Shown here: one piece after another, positions 1-11,504 of the stretch
Position numbering within the stretch: the stretch's first letter is position 1
How the letters are laid out: each line of letters begins with the position of its first letter
DNA from: Microvelia longipes
Taxonomy: Eukaryota; Arthropoda; Insecta; Hemiptera; Veliidae
Length of the DNA: 64,000 nt
NCBI GenBank assembly: GCA_018340805.1
Contig: JACMZG010001913.1
Location: 22,044,743-22,108,742, forward strand
Direction: 5' to 3'
Notes under the pieces: model-generated
Told to the model about the DNA's origin: nothing
The model's input: the letters and a program-made list of their open reading frames with translations, nothing else
The model's database searches: none
Made by a program: the position numbers and the translations under genes

Positions 1-120
1 ATCATGAATAATATATTTTTGTTTATAATGTTTCTTAATTTTAATATTATAGCATACTATTAATAATAGAGTATTAATAAAATCTCAATTAGTAAAATTA
101 AATTTGTGAGAAAGCCTATC

Positions 121-355
121 AGGCCCGTGAAGCGGGCCTATGTGGAGAGGCTGTGAAAATTCGCTAGATACATGGCAAAATGCCATGTAACAAGAACAAT
201 AATGAAACAACACATAATACAAAACAACAACAATGTGGCCGCAAAGCGGCCACAGGGAGACCCCCGGGCCGCGAAGCGGCCCGGGGCCGATGCCGCGGAG
301 CGGACGAGGCGCAAAGCGCCGAGGCCGCATAGCGGCTACGGGCCGAAGGCCCGTA
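121..355. repeat. Train of eight GC-rich hairpins with three-base loops
   Basis: In strongly AT-rich surroundings this stretch holds eight consecutive inverted repeats, nearly all with a 3-nt loop: 121-139 (GAA loop, one G.T pair), 169-189 (9-bp arms, AAA), 235-253 (8-bp arms GTGGCCGC/GCGGCCAC, AAA), 262-286 (11-bp arms, GAA), 293-303 (4-bp arms, GGA), 308-320 (5-bp arms, AAA), 324-336 (5-bp arms, ATA) and 337-355 (8-bp arms, GAA). Apart from 293-303 and the G.T pair in the first, the arms are perfect. It belongs to a dispersed family: a degraded inverted copy lies at 35640-35860. The open frames across it are by-products of the GC content and do not look like a protein. Function unknown. Confidence 0.85.
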
Positions 356-462
356 TTTTGTTATCAGGAAGCCAATAGGAACCGATTCCGCTCACTCCCA
401 CCCTCAACTTCCGTCATCCGAACAACCTCATAAGCGTCATTTTCATTATGAAAATTCGCTAA
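353..462 (+). repeat. Right-hand part of hairpin-bearing repeat (tag copy 1)
   Basis: This sequence, starting at TTTTGTTATCAGGAAGCC and running through AACCTCATAAGCGTCATTTT, is almost identical to 26688-26768, with about two differences in roughly 80 bases. A more diverged copy lies at about 26790-26880. The end portion (ACCTCATAAGCGTCATTTTC, then GAAAATTCGC) is found inverted at 30288-30330. GAAAATTCGCT also occurs at 155-165, just before the hairpin train, so the hairpins and this tag may together form one element of about 300 bp. No coding signal is seen. Type unknown. Confidence 0.6.
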
Positions 463-945
463 AATCGAACAATTTCTGCTTAAATGCATTAGAGGTTAAA
501 AAACTTACTTTATTTCTTACTCTATCTTTATGGTAATTTAAGTAAAGAGCACATAAGTCAGTCTTTCGTAGATAATCAGACTGTATAATGCTTATCATTT
601 ATAAAAATATCATTACTAGAGACATCTTATTAGTTGAATGCAAAAAAATTTTCAGATGAAGTATGCCTTATCTAATTATATACCTCTATATTGGCACTGC
701 ATTAGAGAGAAGAAATAGAGACAAACTGCATGTCAAATCATTATTTATAAAAGTATGTCAACAAAACTAGTAAACAAAAAAAATTAATGGTTCTGCCAGC
801 AAAACTAACAACCCCATCCAGGCGTAACACATTATTTCCTTTCGTGAGCGAATATTATTATTTGCGCATTGAAGTATAGCATTTTATATACTATATCAAT
901 ACGTTTATTTAAATGACTGTTATAGTTATCAGAAATAAACGTTAG
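463..945. other. AT-rich DNA without recognisable features
   Basis: I see no gene, tandem repeat or long inverted repeat here. All six frames are closed by frequent stops. Confidence 0.5.
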
Positions 946-1345
946 GACGGATACGGGGTACCGCGTTGCTCTTCCTAGCAAAGTGGTGTTTTACACACAG
1001 CGTTGTATCACTTTGGTCTCGCTACAACCTTAGAATAAAGCAGTGATCCGATATCTAGGGGGGTTATAACTGTTTAGCTTTACTCGTTATGTGACTGTGA
1101 TTTTACCCCAATCTTGAGGTGGTATCGTTTCGGTTTCGCTACACTTGAGCTTAGAATAAAGCCGTGATCCGATATCTAGAGAGTTATAACATTGGACTCG
1201 CTTTGCTGATCTTCATAATGTGATTTTTACCCAAGGCGTTACTTTTGATTCGCTACGCATAACCAAGTATAATGAGTTTAACCAATGTCTAGAGAGTTAT
1301 AAATTCAATTTTGCTACTCTTGACTTTAGACTTTAGCCCATCCTC
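946..1345. repeat. Degenerate tandem repeat, about 110-bp unit, three copies
   Basis: Three successive units (about 1006-1112, 1122-1231 and 1239-1340) share the order TTCGCTAC, TTAGAATAAAG, GTGATCCGATATCTAG, GAGTTATAA, then TTTTACCC. The first two are clearly alike and the third is more diverged. The left boundary carries GGATACGGGGTACC, the inverted form of the 3' end of the 5S-derived repeat seen elsewhere here, so the block may be an amplified internal part of an inverted relative of that family. Confidence 0.6.
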
Positions 1346-1689
1346 AAGTTATTTAAAGATTTTAAAATTATAACAGTAGTAGATGCTGTAGAATCATATA
1401 ATAAAAAACTTGTGGTCATATTTAGCAGCCTAGTTTTTATTAATGAAATCCATTATTTTTCCTTTCCTTCGTTTTCGCGTTCTAGCTATGTCGTATAATA
1501 GAAAAAAAGTTAGAAGTTCAGAAGCTATAGGCCGTCAAATTTTAAAATTATTTTCAATATTCTATTATCAAAATACATTATTATCAATATTTTACAACAG
1601 CTATTGATAATTAAACAAAGTTTAGTGGATCGCTTTCTCACTTGGAAAGGAACATCATACTAAATTATAAATTAAGCGCTTCCCAAATT

Positions 1690-1785
1690 CTGAGATCAAG
1701 CAAAACGAGTCCAAAGTGGTAAAATATGTAGCTAATCTTAGGTGAGAAAAGGTTCCGAGGTACCCCATTCCCGATTGCTTTTATT
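1690..1785 (+). repeat. 3' tail of the 5S-derived interspersed repeat
   Basis: The stretch contains AAAACGAGTCCAAAG, then GAGAAAAGGTTCCGAGGTACC and CCATTCCCGATT. This matches the family tail (gcgaagcgagtccga, then gaggaaaagttccgaggtac, then cccgtacccgattttt). Only the tail is recognisable. Confidence 0.55.
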
Positions 1786-4700
1786 TAATTTAACATTAAT
1801 ACCTTTATAACGGCATCACCGTCAGCTATCACTTCATTCATTCTATAAACTTTGCATTCCTTTCGAGTACATTTCAAACGTTAATTAAATTAATGGAATA
1901 CCAGTTTATAAATAATGTTTCTTAATTACTTTTTCTAGAATATTTTAATAAGGGAAATGAAGCTTATAAAGAAAGAGGTTTCTATTTCTTTAAATTTTAA
2001 AGTTTAGTTTCACTTGGAAGTAAAATGTTAAAAACAGTTTTGTCAGTAATAAACTCGTTTCTAACTTAACTCTATCGGGAATAATAAAATTTTAACAGGG
2101 TTGCCAACCTTTCTTTTTTTTATTTTTACAGTTAAAATTTTAACGTTTGGGATTTTCTTGTTATTAACAGTGATGTTAATAATATTTTATTACTTGTCCC
2201 AGTGTTGCCAATTTAATATATAAAGGTTTTTATGGTTATGAAGTATAATATTAAACTTTAGGCCTTTTCTTGTAGAAGGGAAGTAGGATAGTGTTATTAA
2301 AAATAATATTTTAAGATATTTCGTTATTACTGAGTTGTTTTAAGAGAATATTTCATTTATTTATTGAAGGTTTATTATTTAATTAAATATATACGCTCAC
2401 ACACTTACACATACACATGCAGACAAATATCATGATAAAAACAATTCAGAACTTCATTAATGTTCCTCAACAGATAATTATGATGAAACCCACGATTTCT
2501 TATTTTTATACCTACGGTGGAAAGTGAGAAAAAATAATTAATTTGAAGAATTCGCCGCTTTTCCTTGTACTAGAAACGGTACGAGGAATGAAAAAAATAC
2601 CAAGTTTTATCCAAAGGGCTCCAATAATCACTGAACCATATTTTTCGTCTTGTTGCTTTCCTCGAACGTTTTCTAGAAAAGGAGCTTCATTTGTGAGAGA
2701 AATAAACCTTTTTTTGGAGATATATGATATTTTTTTTGAAAAACTTACTGACCTTACTAATTTGTGTTAATGCGTTCATTGCTATAATATGTTTTAGTAA
2801 AGTTGAAAAGTGAAAAGAATGTTGTAGCAATAAATAATATATAGCTATAATAATAATTACATAATTTTTTGACTCTTAATTTTTCGTTAAAATCTATATT
2901 TCAAAATTAACTTTTTGAAATGCCTAGATAGGTAGAGACGAATAATTCGTCTTGCCTTTTAGATGCCTTTAAAGGCTGATTGTGATCCGTATTCCATTGT
3001 AATGTAAAACTTCCTTGTTTTGATTTGCCTTTCTTCGAACCAATAAGGAAAGAGTGAATATCAATTAATACCCAACAATGGAATTTAGTGAATTGAGGGA
3101 GCGTTATTCTCACATGGGTAGGATTTATAGAGGTATTTATGTAATATGTCACTGCTTGTCGTGCATTGTTCATACCTAAGCGACCGCATACATTCCAAAA
3201 GATGACAGTGGTAGCGAATTGTCAAACATTAATGGTATTGTCATTATGGGATAGTTGGTCATTACTGTATAATCTACATTGTTACGTTTGTAACAATACT
3301 CCCTCATAGAGACGTAATAATGAAAAAGTCTCGTCAGTTAAAGAGACTGTAGTGTCTCTATTACCTGTGGACTGAATTTTTTCTTCTTTTGTGTTACTAC
3401 GATAGACTCAGTTTATTCCATCCTATATCATACTTAACCCCCATATAACCATCCACTGCTACCTAAATCTCATTCTTCGTGCTTAACAAAGCAAATATAA
3501 TAATATTGTTGGATATAGTAATCCATTTACTACTCATAAATCTGTTACACAGAAGGAAACACAAATTAAATGTTTTACTGCTCGTGTTCATTACGGTGGA
3601 CTGGTTTTATTCGACTGCATAGTTTTGCGTCCTACTGGGTGTGAAATGATTTTAGTGAAATGGCACGGAATATTAATTTTTCCCTTGATTGTTTGGGGTG
3701 ATTTTTGTAAATGTGGTCTGCCGTAAATATTTCACTAAGACATTAAAACGGGATAAACCCGAGTTTTTAATATGTTAAATTTTACCGTCTAACTTTCAAT
3801 AAAACTTTCATTATACCTTGATATATATTTAATATAGCGTTTAACAACCCGGAAGTAATTTTCGAATCTAGTTTAAAATGTAATAACCTACTATGAGAAA
3901 ATTTTTAAAGTGGCTTTTTCATTTTTTACGAAGAATTTAGATATATTCAAAACCTATTTTTATATTTTTACGTGAAATATTTTTACAAACTAGTACTTAA
4001 ATTATTAATAATCTATTATGATTCATCCGATAGTATATTCGTTTTTTAGTGAATTTCCTTTGAAAAAATTGTTGTGTTAATTCTCATGATTGTACTCATT
4101 TCACTATGTTGATCGATTAATTATAATTATTATTCGAGGAACAATGCTAACGGTTGTTTAAAATACATTCTTCAAGTAAAAGCATACAAAAAAGTATATT
4201 AATTTCTATACGAGGTCTATTAATTCTTCCATGAAACCTCGTTCAATCCTCGAATATAAATTTAAAAAGAGCAAATTGAACCAATAAAACTGCTTCAAAA
4301 ATCAAATATTTTTTAAACTTTATTTGCTGTTTTAATTAAACTGTTTGCCTGGTCTGTGGAACGGAAAAATAAAAAATGAAGAATAATAAAGTTATCAGGG
4401 CTTGAAAAATAATCTTTACTTTTTCAGGGATAGGAAAAAATATTTACTTTTCTTTCACTTCTATATTTTGTTAGGTGAAATTATTTGAACACTTAAAGGC
4501 TTAAAATTTTGTAAAGTTAAGTAAGGAAATAACAAAATATAAATCAGTAATAAATGTAATGTATATTGTATCACTGTGTGGTTATGTGGAATATAACTTA
4601 TAAGAAAGAAGAGAGTATATATATAGAAGTATATATATACATAAATATGTGAGCTGATGTTAAAGTTTACAGTATATAGAAGATATACTGTTGTAATCAT

Positions 4701-5980
4701 ACAGCGTTGATCGACGGAATATACCTCTCTCTGCGGCTTTTATTTAGTGGCATTTTGTGAGGAAAAAAAGTCGACGTTTATACTGGGGGTTAGAATAAAG
4801 GTGAAATTTTCACATTTCTTTCAACCTGAAAATATAAGGTTTGATATTTTTAAACTAAACTAGAGCTTTTCACCCCGTCTCTTAAGAGAAACGTAAATTT
4901 TTTAACTCCTAATCCGTTGAAAATTGATACAGATGGCGGGAAAAAACCGCCTGGGGGATTTGATGTGACCCTTTATTTTAGTAAAAAAAAATGATACCTA
5001 AAAAACAAAATGTCCTGAGGGGGTCGAAAAAAGGGAATAAGTTGTGGCCTTTAGCTAAAAATTTAAGGTATACCCGAAGGACCGGTAAACTTACACCGGT
5101 ATAAAAAGCTTTTGGGTTGAAAAAAACACAAAAGGCTGTGAGAGCGATTATGAAAAACCATGAGAAATGTCCCTTAGAGACGTTGCAAGAATATATTACT
5201 CGACTCTTACTTTACCCCCCCTTAACCTTGGTCTACAGTGTCCTTTAAACACACTCTTTAAACTTTAAACAATGTAAAGTGTTTTAACTGGCCATTAAAC
5301 TTACAAACATTTATTATTAATTAGATTTTTGTACAATTTGAAAAGGTTAGCTAAGTATTTTTCTTTAATAGTTTTGCATGGACTAGAATTTCTTTTAACT
5401 CTACCCCTAATGTGATACTTTAAATATTTTCTGAGGACTCGCTGTGGTCGACTTCAGAATTGAAAGATTTATCCAATTGTTCGTAAAATTTTTACAGCCT
5501 ATAAACCAATAAGTGAAAACTCGAGCAAGTAAATAAGCATTCCAAAATTCGACGGCTTGTTGTATCTTCTAAAAGTTTACATTCTTTGGCGAATAAGAAT
5601 GTTTTACATCCACTGGTTCTTTAACTTCTTAGCCATGCTATAAAAAATTAAAGAACTAGAATTTACATTTTATGTTGTTTCAATTTAAGTTTTACTATCT
5701 AATAAAATCGTACAGCAAAAAACTTAAGCCTGGAAATTTTTACTATTATTCTGGAATTGCATAAGTTTCTATTCTAGAAGATGTTTTGAACCACCACAAT
5801 TGTGATTCTTTTCCATTCCTGTTTTAACACTAATAAAACGAACAAGATATAGTATATTTTACAATATTTAATATTAATTTGTAATTTCCTTCTGTTACAG
5901 GTATTATTCGAATTTTCAATTTGATTTCAACACAAGGTATTGTAGATCCCTGAATAATAATTCGTTTAATTCGTTTAACC
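1786..5980. other. Long AT-rich stretch, no supported gene
   Basis: No convincing coding region is present. An 88-codon open frame on the minus strand (2907-3173) and a 75-codon frame on plus (2543-2770) lack recognisable domains, and I found no matching splice context. Small hairpins occur at about 4935-4953 (GGCGG/CCGCC around an A-run) and 5081-5100 (ACCGGT/ACCGGT). About 4900-5240 is unusually rich in homopolymer runs. Confidence 0.4.
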
Positions 5981-5989
5981 TTTTTCACA

Positions 5990-6105
5990 CCTAATTATGC
6001 AGACAGCACCTTTTCACACATAATTAACATAGACACATATTTACACGGACTGCACCTTAACACACATAATTAACAGACACATACTTACACAGACAGGATG
6101 ATAAA
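5990..6105. repeat. Two-unit tandem repeat, about 55 bp
   Basis: The phrase ACACATAATTAACA followed by GACACATA, TTACACGGAC/TTACACAGAC and a GCACCTT motif is repeated twice in a row. It resembles the CA-rich segment inside inverted copies of the 5S-derived repeat, so it may be a remnant of one. Confidence 0.5.
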
Positions 6106-6400
6106 AACTAGTGGAATGTCACGAATGTGAATAATACGGATAATTATTAGTCCTTGGTTTCTGATCCTCTAAGGCTAAGCATGTTACTTCTCCTTATACA
6201 TACGGTAGTAGATGAGTAAAAGTAAAAATGGTTAAAAACCAATGGAAGAATCAGCTACCGTCAATACTTGCTATTAGATATAAATATTCCAGGATTGGTT
6301 TTGGCTTATCGCAATTTATTAGTTGGAGGGGGAACACTTCTCAACCAATAAAGTTATATCAGTGAAAATAATGTATACATATTTTATATATGTATGTTAT

Positions 6401-6424
6401 ATATAAATAAATATATATATATAC

Positions 6425-6480
<56 letters not shown>

Positions 6481-6503
6481 TATATATTTGTGTGTGTGTG
6501 TGT
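6401..6503. repeat. (TA)n microsatellite followed by (TG)n
   Basis: A (TA)n tract with a few interruptions runs directly into TGTGTGTGTGTG. No coding meaning. Confidence 0.9.
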
Positions 6504-8150
6504 TGGTTGTTATCATGATAATGATTATTACTGAATGTTCTTGGATTAAACAGACTAGTACATTTTAAATACTATACCCTGACACCGACTCAAATACATG
6601 GACTCAGCTTTTTGTGGAGCTATTGCGAATGTGAAAAAAAATATATCAACCCCTACTGAGTTGACCACTGGAAGTTAAAATGCACAAATGTTTTTGGTAA
6701 TTGTCTGCCACATATGGTAGTGTGATTACCAAAATGTTTTTTTTACAGTAACTTTAAAAAGTTTAATTAGAGCATACCTTTATGTTAATAATTTAAGAAA
6801 TCGTATCATAAATCAAGTAATTCGATAGCAATATCATTAAATTCCGGTAATGTCCCCTTGATCTATCGTTTGGCATACATAAGTACATTTACCCATTCAT
6901 ATTTAGAAATAAGTTTACTGGTACATCTGGAATCATCCCTTTAAATACATTGATTGGGAAAAATTACCAAAATCCAGCGATATTGTTATCAAATTGTTCA
7001 GGATATGACACACATTCATAAATAATCCATATAATGGTATGTTCCAATTTAACTTTTTAAAGATAATATAAAAAAAAACCTTTTAGTAATACGCCAGACA
7101 AGAACCAAAAAATAATTAGGTATTTAAACTCCTAGTGGTAGACTGAAAGGGGGTAAGGCACCAATTTTATCGCTATAGCCTCATAAGGAGCTAATTAATG
7201 AGGGTGATGCATTTGAAATGTAGCATTCTGTATAATAGATACGTAATAATATAAATATATTTAGTTTATATTCTACCACATATTTTGTATATAATGTACT
7301 ACACATTGTATTATTCATTTATACTAAAACTTAAGTGTGTAATATTAAGTACAAATTGTATATTTCACAAAAACTAAAAATGACCGAGGAAATATGAGAT
7401 GAGAAAAAAGAGGTGTAAATCTTGTCCTAGTTTTTAGTGGGACCAAGTTCGAACAAAATAAAAAATAGAAAATAAAAAGAGATAAAAAAAAGTTTTTTTA
7501 TTTGGTTTGATTTATGCCTTTAATACGTATATGTTTTGGAGAGGAGTGTAAAAGAAGGCCAGGGAATATATAAATGTAAAGGATATGTGTACAAGTGTAC
7601 ATTTTATCTTAGTATTAGTGCGACTAACACATTTACATGTTTAGTGTTATCTTTCACAATGTTTCCCTTCATAACTGTGTATCACAGACACAGTCGGTCT
7701 TTTCCTCCCTTATAGCAGCTACACTTCTTTTCTCCTTATCTCTTTTCATGACATTATCACTTTCATATATAAAGTTAGGGGGAGAGACAGTACAGTAATT
7801 TTAAATTTATATATCTTGAGATATGACCTCTAAACTCAATTTCGAAATAAACCATAATATAGTTAATATATTGCTCAGACAAATGTGTGAAAGAAAGAAA
7901 AGTTATAACAATATTTTTGTTTAGAATAATATATGATTATATAATTTTAATTTAGATTTATAACTCGCGAAAGTATAAGTCACAAGAGTAGTATGCTACA
8001 AGCTTGATATTTTTATAAAAGAAATTTTTATTTAGCGTGTTTTGTTTATTTGTCTCAAAAGAATCTCGAAACGATATAAGGTCGTGGAACTCAAGAATTT
8101 TAAGTCGCAAAAGAATTGATAAATTAAATGTAATGCGAATAAAAGAAAAT
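6504..8150. other. AT-rich DNA without supported genes
   Basis: Nothing recognisable apart from ordinary low-complexity AT-rich sequence. No frame exceeds the length expected by chance. Confidence 0.45.
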
Positions 8151-8151
8151 A

Positions 8152-9020
8152 AAAAAATTGGGTACGGGGTACCTCGGAAATATTTCTTTTATATTAGATT
8201 CCTTACGCTTATCCTCCCTATTTTGGACGCGCTACGGTCAGAATGCAATATACCCCAAATGTAAACTACAATAAATCTTCGGACACGCTTCCCTCGTCCT
8301 CAGATTATCTATATGAGGACGTATCTATGCGTATAATATATAACGCATAGAATATATAAATATATTCTATCTATGCGTGTCCGAAGATGTATTGTAGTAG
8401 AAATTTATACTACAATCCGCTGTATTATACATAACCGCTGTAAATGACAGATATGTATTTAATATACATCCCTTTCATTCCCAGCGCTCACCCATCCAGA
8501 TACTGACCAGCTGCTTAACTTTTATGATCCAACAAATATCGTAGGTATACTTGTCGTATTAAAACGAAATTTAGTATTTTTATTTATTGCGGAAAGTTTT
8601 GCACTTACACTGAACTTTGCATTAACCTAAGGTTTGCACTTAATTGAATCATTTCCTAATGATATTCAATTTTTTATAAAAAATTTACACGAATCATTTA
8701 AAAGATGGAACTAATGCAGATAATAAGATGAAGCTTAACTCATAAGTTGGACTTTTACATGACTATTTGTCATAATGACAGTTATTGACTTAATTAAAAA
8801 AATACACTTCGGAAGGCGCAACTAGACATAAAATTGTTTTCTTTACGAAGTCAATACTCTTGTGTAACTCGCAAGAACTCAGGAACCACTAAGGAAGTCC
8901 AAAAAACATATAAAATGGGTAATTCAGATTAACTGGATTCTGTGTTTCGAAATTTTAGTCCGAATAAGACACTACTTTTCCTATATACCTACTGTTGAAG
9001 GTAAGGAAAAGTAGCTAAGA
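8152..9020 (-). repeat. 5S-derived interspersed repeat, near full length, minus strand
   Basis: Read on the minus strand, this copy starts near 9020 with the family 5' motif ACTTTTCCT...AGGAAAAGT and ends at about 8152 with GAGGTACCCCGTACCCAAT followed by six T. The 5S-like segment is at 8468-8522. The copy contains a long inverted repeat: arms of 23 bp with one mismatch at 8266-8288 and 8385-8407. It is probably non-autonomous because it has no coding capacity; a 75-codon open frame on the other strand across its end is a by-product. Confidence 0.7.
8468..8522 (-). ncRNA. 5S rRNA internal promoter-like segment (copy 1)
   Basis: On the minus strand this reads AAGTTAAGCAGC, then TGGTCAGTATCTGGATGGGT, then GAGCGCTGGGAAT. 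That matches the 3' half of animal 5S rRNA, covering the A-box, intermediate element and C-box region. The C-box core (TGGATGGGTGANC) is almost intact. The 5' half of 5S is absent, so this is not a 5S gene but a derived segment inside a repeat. Confidence 0.7.
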
Positions 9021-9469
9021 GTTTGAAAACATTCAGATATCAGGATTCATGGCAATCCTTGAGAGGATCTTTAGTTTAAAATTTACTTTTTTTCAGGGAC
9101 ACAACCCTCTCCCTCCTAGAAGGTAAATAATATAGCTGAAAAAATATATTCTTAGTAAATCTAATTTACGATAAAATATAGTGTAACCTAGAATTTGAAA
9201 ACCAGAGATTCTCCGAACTTCTTGTTTTGTCATTTCTTTAGCCTTAAGGTTAAAATAATACCCTTTATTAAAATCTCGTTATTTTCTTATTATAGTATTT
9301 TTTTCTTTGATGCACAAAGCTATGATAATGGAAATAAAATTAATTTTTAATTACTTTTAAAGATATCTTAAATACGGTATTATACCATGTATTGTATTAA
9401 TCTGAATAGTCAATGCCCCCCCCCCAACCGCCTACCAAACTGAAACCATTTTATGTGCATCTTGGAACT

Positions 9470-9655
9470 TTTTCTCATCACATCACATGTCCTTATCGGA
9501 AGATACAATGATAAAATACACACATACACAATGAGACACATTTGTGATAACCACATAACACATGAAACAGATAATTCAGGTGATATCTCGCTTTTGTTTT
9601 GTTTTTTTGCTAACACAATATTTTTATTTTAAACCCACGGCATGAATGAGGAAAA
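9470..9655 (-). repeat. 5' fragment of the 5S-derived repeat, minus strand
   Basis: The segment has the inverted order of the family 5' region: a CACACATACACA run, CATGAAACAGATAATTCAGG, TGATATC, GCTAACACAATA, then CGGCATGAATGAGGAAAA. The 5S segment and tail are missing. Confidence 0.6.
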
Positions 9656-10340
9656 TTAAAAATCTTGTTTTAATTCAATTTTTTTTTTGAGTGCCCTGTA
9701 CTCATTTTTGTAATGATCTTATAATGATTATAAGATAAATTTGACTGTAATAATAATTTCGAATATATGAAAAAAATACAAGCACAGATTTAATAATCTC
9801 CGTAATTATTTTACAAATTTATATTAATAGCAGACAAATAAAAAAGTAAAATAAAAATTTTCTATAAAAATTAGTGAGGCGAATTTTCTATTTTTTACTC
9901 AAAACCAATTTTTTACTGTCGACAATAATTATTTGTCATGACATAACTATTACTATTTACATTACCATTAATAATACGCATGAATTTTATTAAAGATATG
10001 ACATTAATGATTGACTTTACACTCATTGTGATAGGTAATTTAAATTAAATTAAAGAATCGGGTGCTCCAATCGGATTCGCTGATAAGTACTCAAATTAAT
10101 AAGTACATCTGAGATAAAAAACCATAATATTTATATATTTTTATTGAATGTTGCAATTGCACAGTACAAAATGTTATTAGCAAAATGAATAAAAATGTAA
10201 GAAATGGGTTTCAGATGACGGCAAAAATTTACTTAGCAAGAACTTACTGTCATTGTACCTCATAACTAAAAGTACTTGCTGGCATGGTCTTATCGTAGAT
10301 AATAACTATTGTAATAAAAAAGTGTGAATTAAATAATCAA
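9656..10340. other. AT-rich spacer between repeat copies
   Basis: No supported gene or repeat. The sequence is AT-rich with short A and T runs. Confidence 0.4.
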
Positions 10341-11110
10341 AAATTTAGGTAAGGGGTACCTCGATATTTCCTCATGACATCGGATTCATTAAGCTCATCC
10401 TCCCTACTTCTGACTCGCTTCGCATGTCCTCAGAATATACAAATTAAGCTGCAACATGCCTTAGGACTCGCTTCGCTCATGCTTAGACAGCAAATGTAGT
10501 CGTTTTATTCTCAGCAGTGACCCTATTTTATCTCTAGACACTAACCTTGCTCGATGCTGCATTACTGGTATGATTAACAAAAACCGTATATATAATTGTC
10601 GTATACTAACCTCAGTATACTTATTTATTAAATAAACTTATTTAGTAGTACTTTTTAGTTTTAGTACTTTTTAGTTTTAGTACTTTTAGTACTTATTTTT
10701 TGTTCCAAATTTCAAATGAACTAATGCTGATAACGATACTTGGCACATATGCTGGTGTTATATAAGACTATATTCGTGTTATATAAGACTACCTGCGTGC
10801 CACATCTTAAGCCGATCGATAACTTTTTTCACAACAAGAGTTCAAATTAGTTTAGTTAGTTAGTCATAAAGCAAGTTATTTTCCGGGTAGCAGCACTAGA
10901 CCTAATAATCGATTTTTGTACTAAGTTTCAACTTTCTTTGATACGATGATGACAGACATACATACTTAAACACATACAGACAGACTACTTTGGGAAACCC
11001 ACTTAGGAGTTCTTAAAAACACATAAAAAGGACAATTCAGGTGACATCCCGGTTTCGGATTTTTTTACAAACACATTACTTTTCTTAAATATCTACAGGA
11101 AAGTAATACA
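10341..11110 (-). repeat. 5S-derived interspersed repeat, near full length, minus strand
   Basis: The 3' end on the minus strand is CGAGGTACCCCTTACC followed by a T-run at about 10341. Two GACTCGCTTCGC blocks (tail hairpin motif, inverted) lie near 10428 and 10477, and the 5S-like segment is at 10506-10566. The CA-rich segment, then AAAAAGGACAATTCAGGTGA and TTTACAAACACATTACTTTT, mark the 5' end near 11100. A short triplicated TTTTTAGTTTTAGTAC block lies at about 10650-10700. Confidence 0.65.
10506..10566 (-). ncRNA. 5S rRNA internal promoter-like segment (copy 2)
   Basis: On the minus strand this reads AATGCAGCATCGAGCAAGG, TTAGTGTCTAGAGATAAAA, then GGGTCACTGCTGAGAAT. It has the same order as the other copies but more changes, including a short insertion between the intermediate element and C-box. 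Probably inactive. Confidence 0.55.
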
Positions 11111-11504
11111 TTGCACGATTAAAAAGTTTTTTTAACAAATTTTCATTTAATGTAAGCATGTTGACAAGATAAAAACTGAGTCAGCTGTTGAAGGATATTT
11201 TATTCATCGCCAGACTTTATTCCTGAAACTTCAACTCCCCTCGCGGGCATCCAGGATAAACATTCTAAGTCTGGAAGAGTTTTAGTCTCCGTGCCCTAAA
11301 TATTCTTTCTACTAGTTTTTAAACTTTGTTACTCTTGGTTTGCTGAATATATTATTGATTTGCTTTTTAATAAAAATAAATGTTAGGTGAGTGAAAAAAT
11401 GAGGTTGAATAAGTTTAAAGAAAATGTATATTTAAAAATCAAGTTTAATATCAGAATGAGTAAAGTAATTTAAAAAGTTTATCCTTAGTGCTTATACATT
11501 GATT

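Noticed and set aside
121..433. GC-rich segment as bacterial contamination or a CpG-island promoter
   Set aside because: GC content comes from the stacked hairpins, the same family recurs at 35.7 kb and 26.7 kb, and no promoter or coding sequence follows.
2907..3173. An 88-residue minus-strand open frame as a coding exon
   Set aside because: The composition is more protein-like than most frames here, but I recognise no family and see no convincing splice sites. Left unannotated as a gene.
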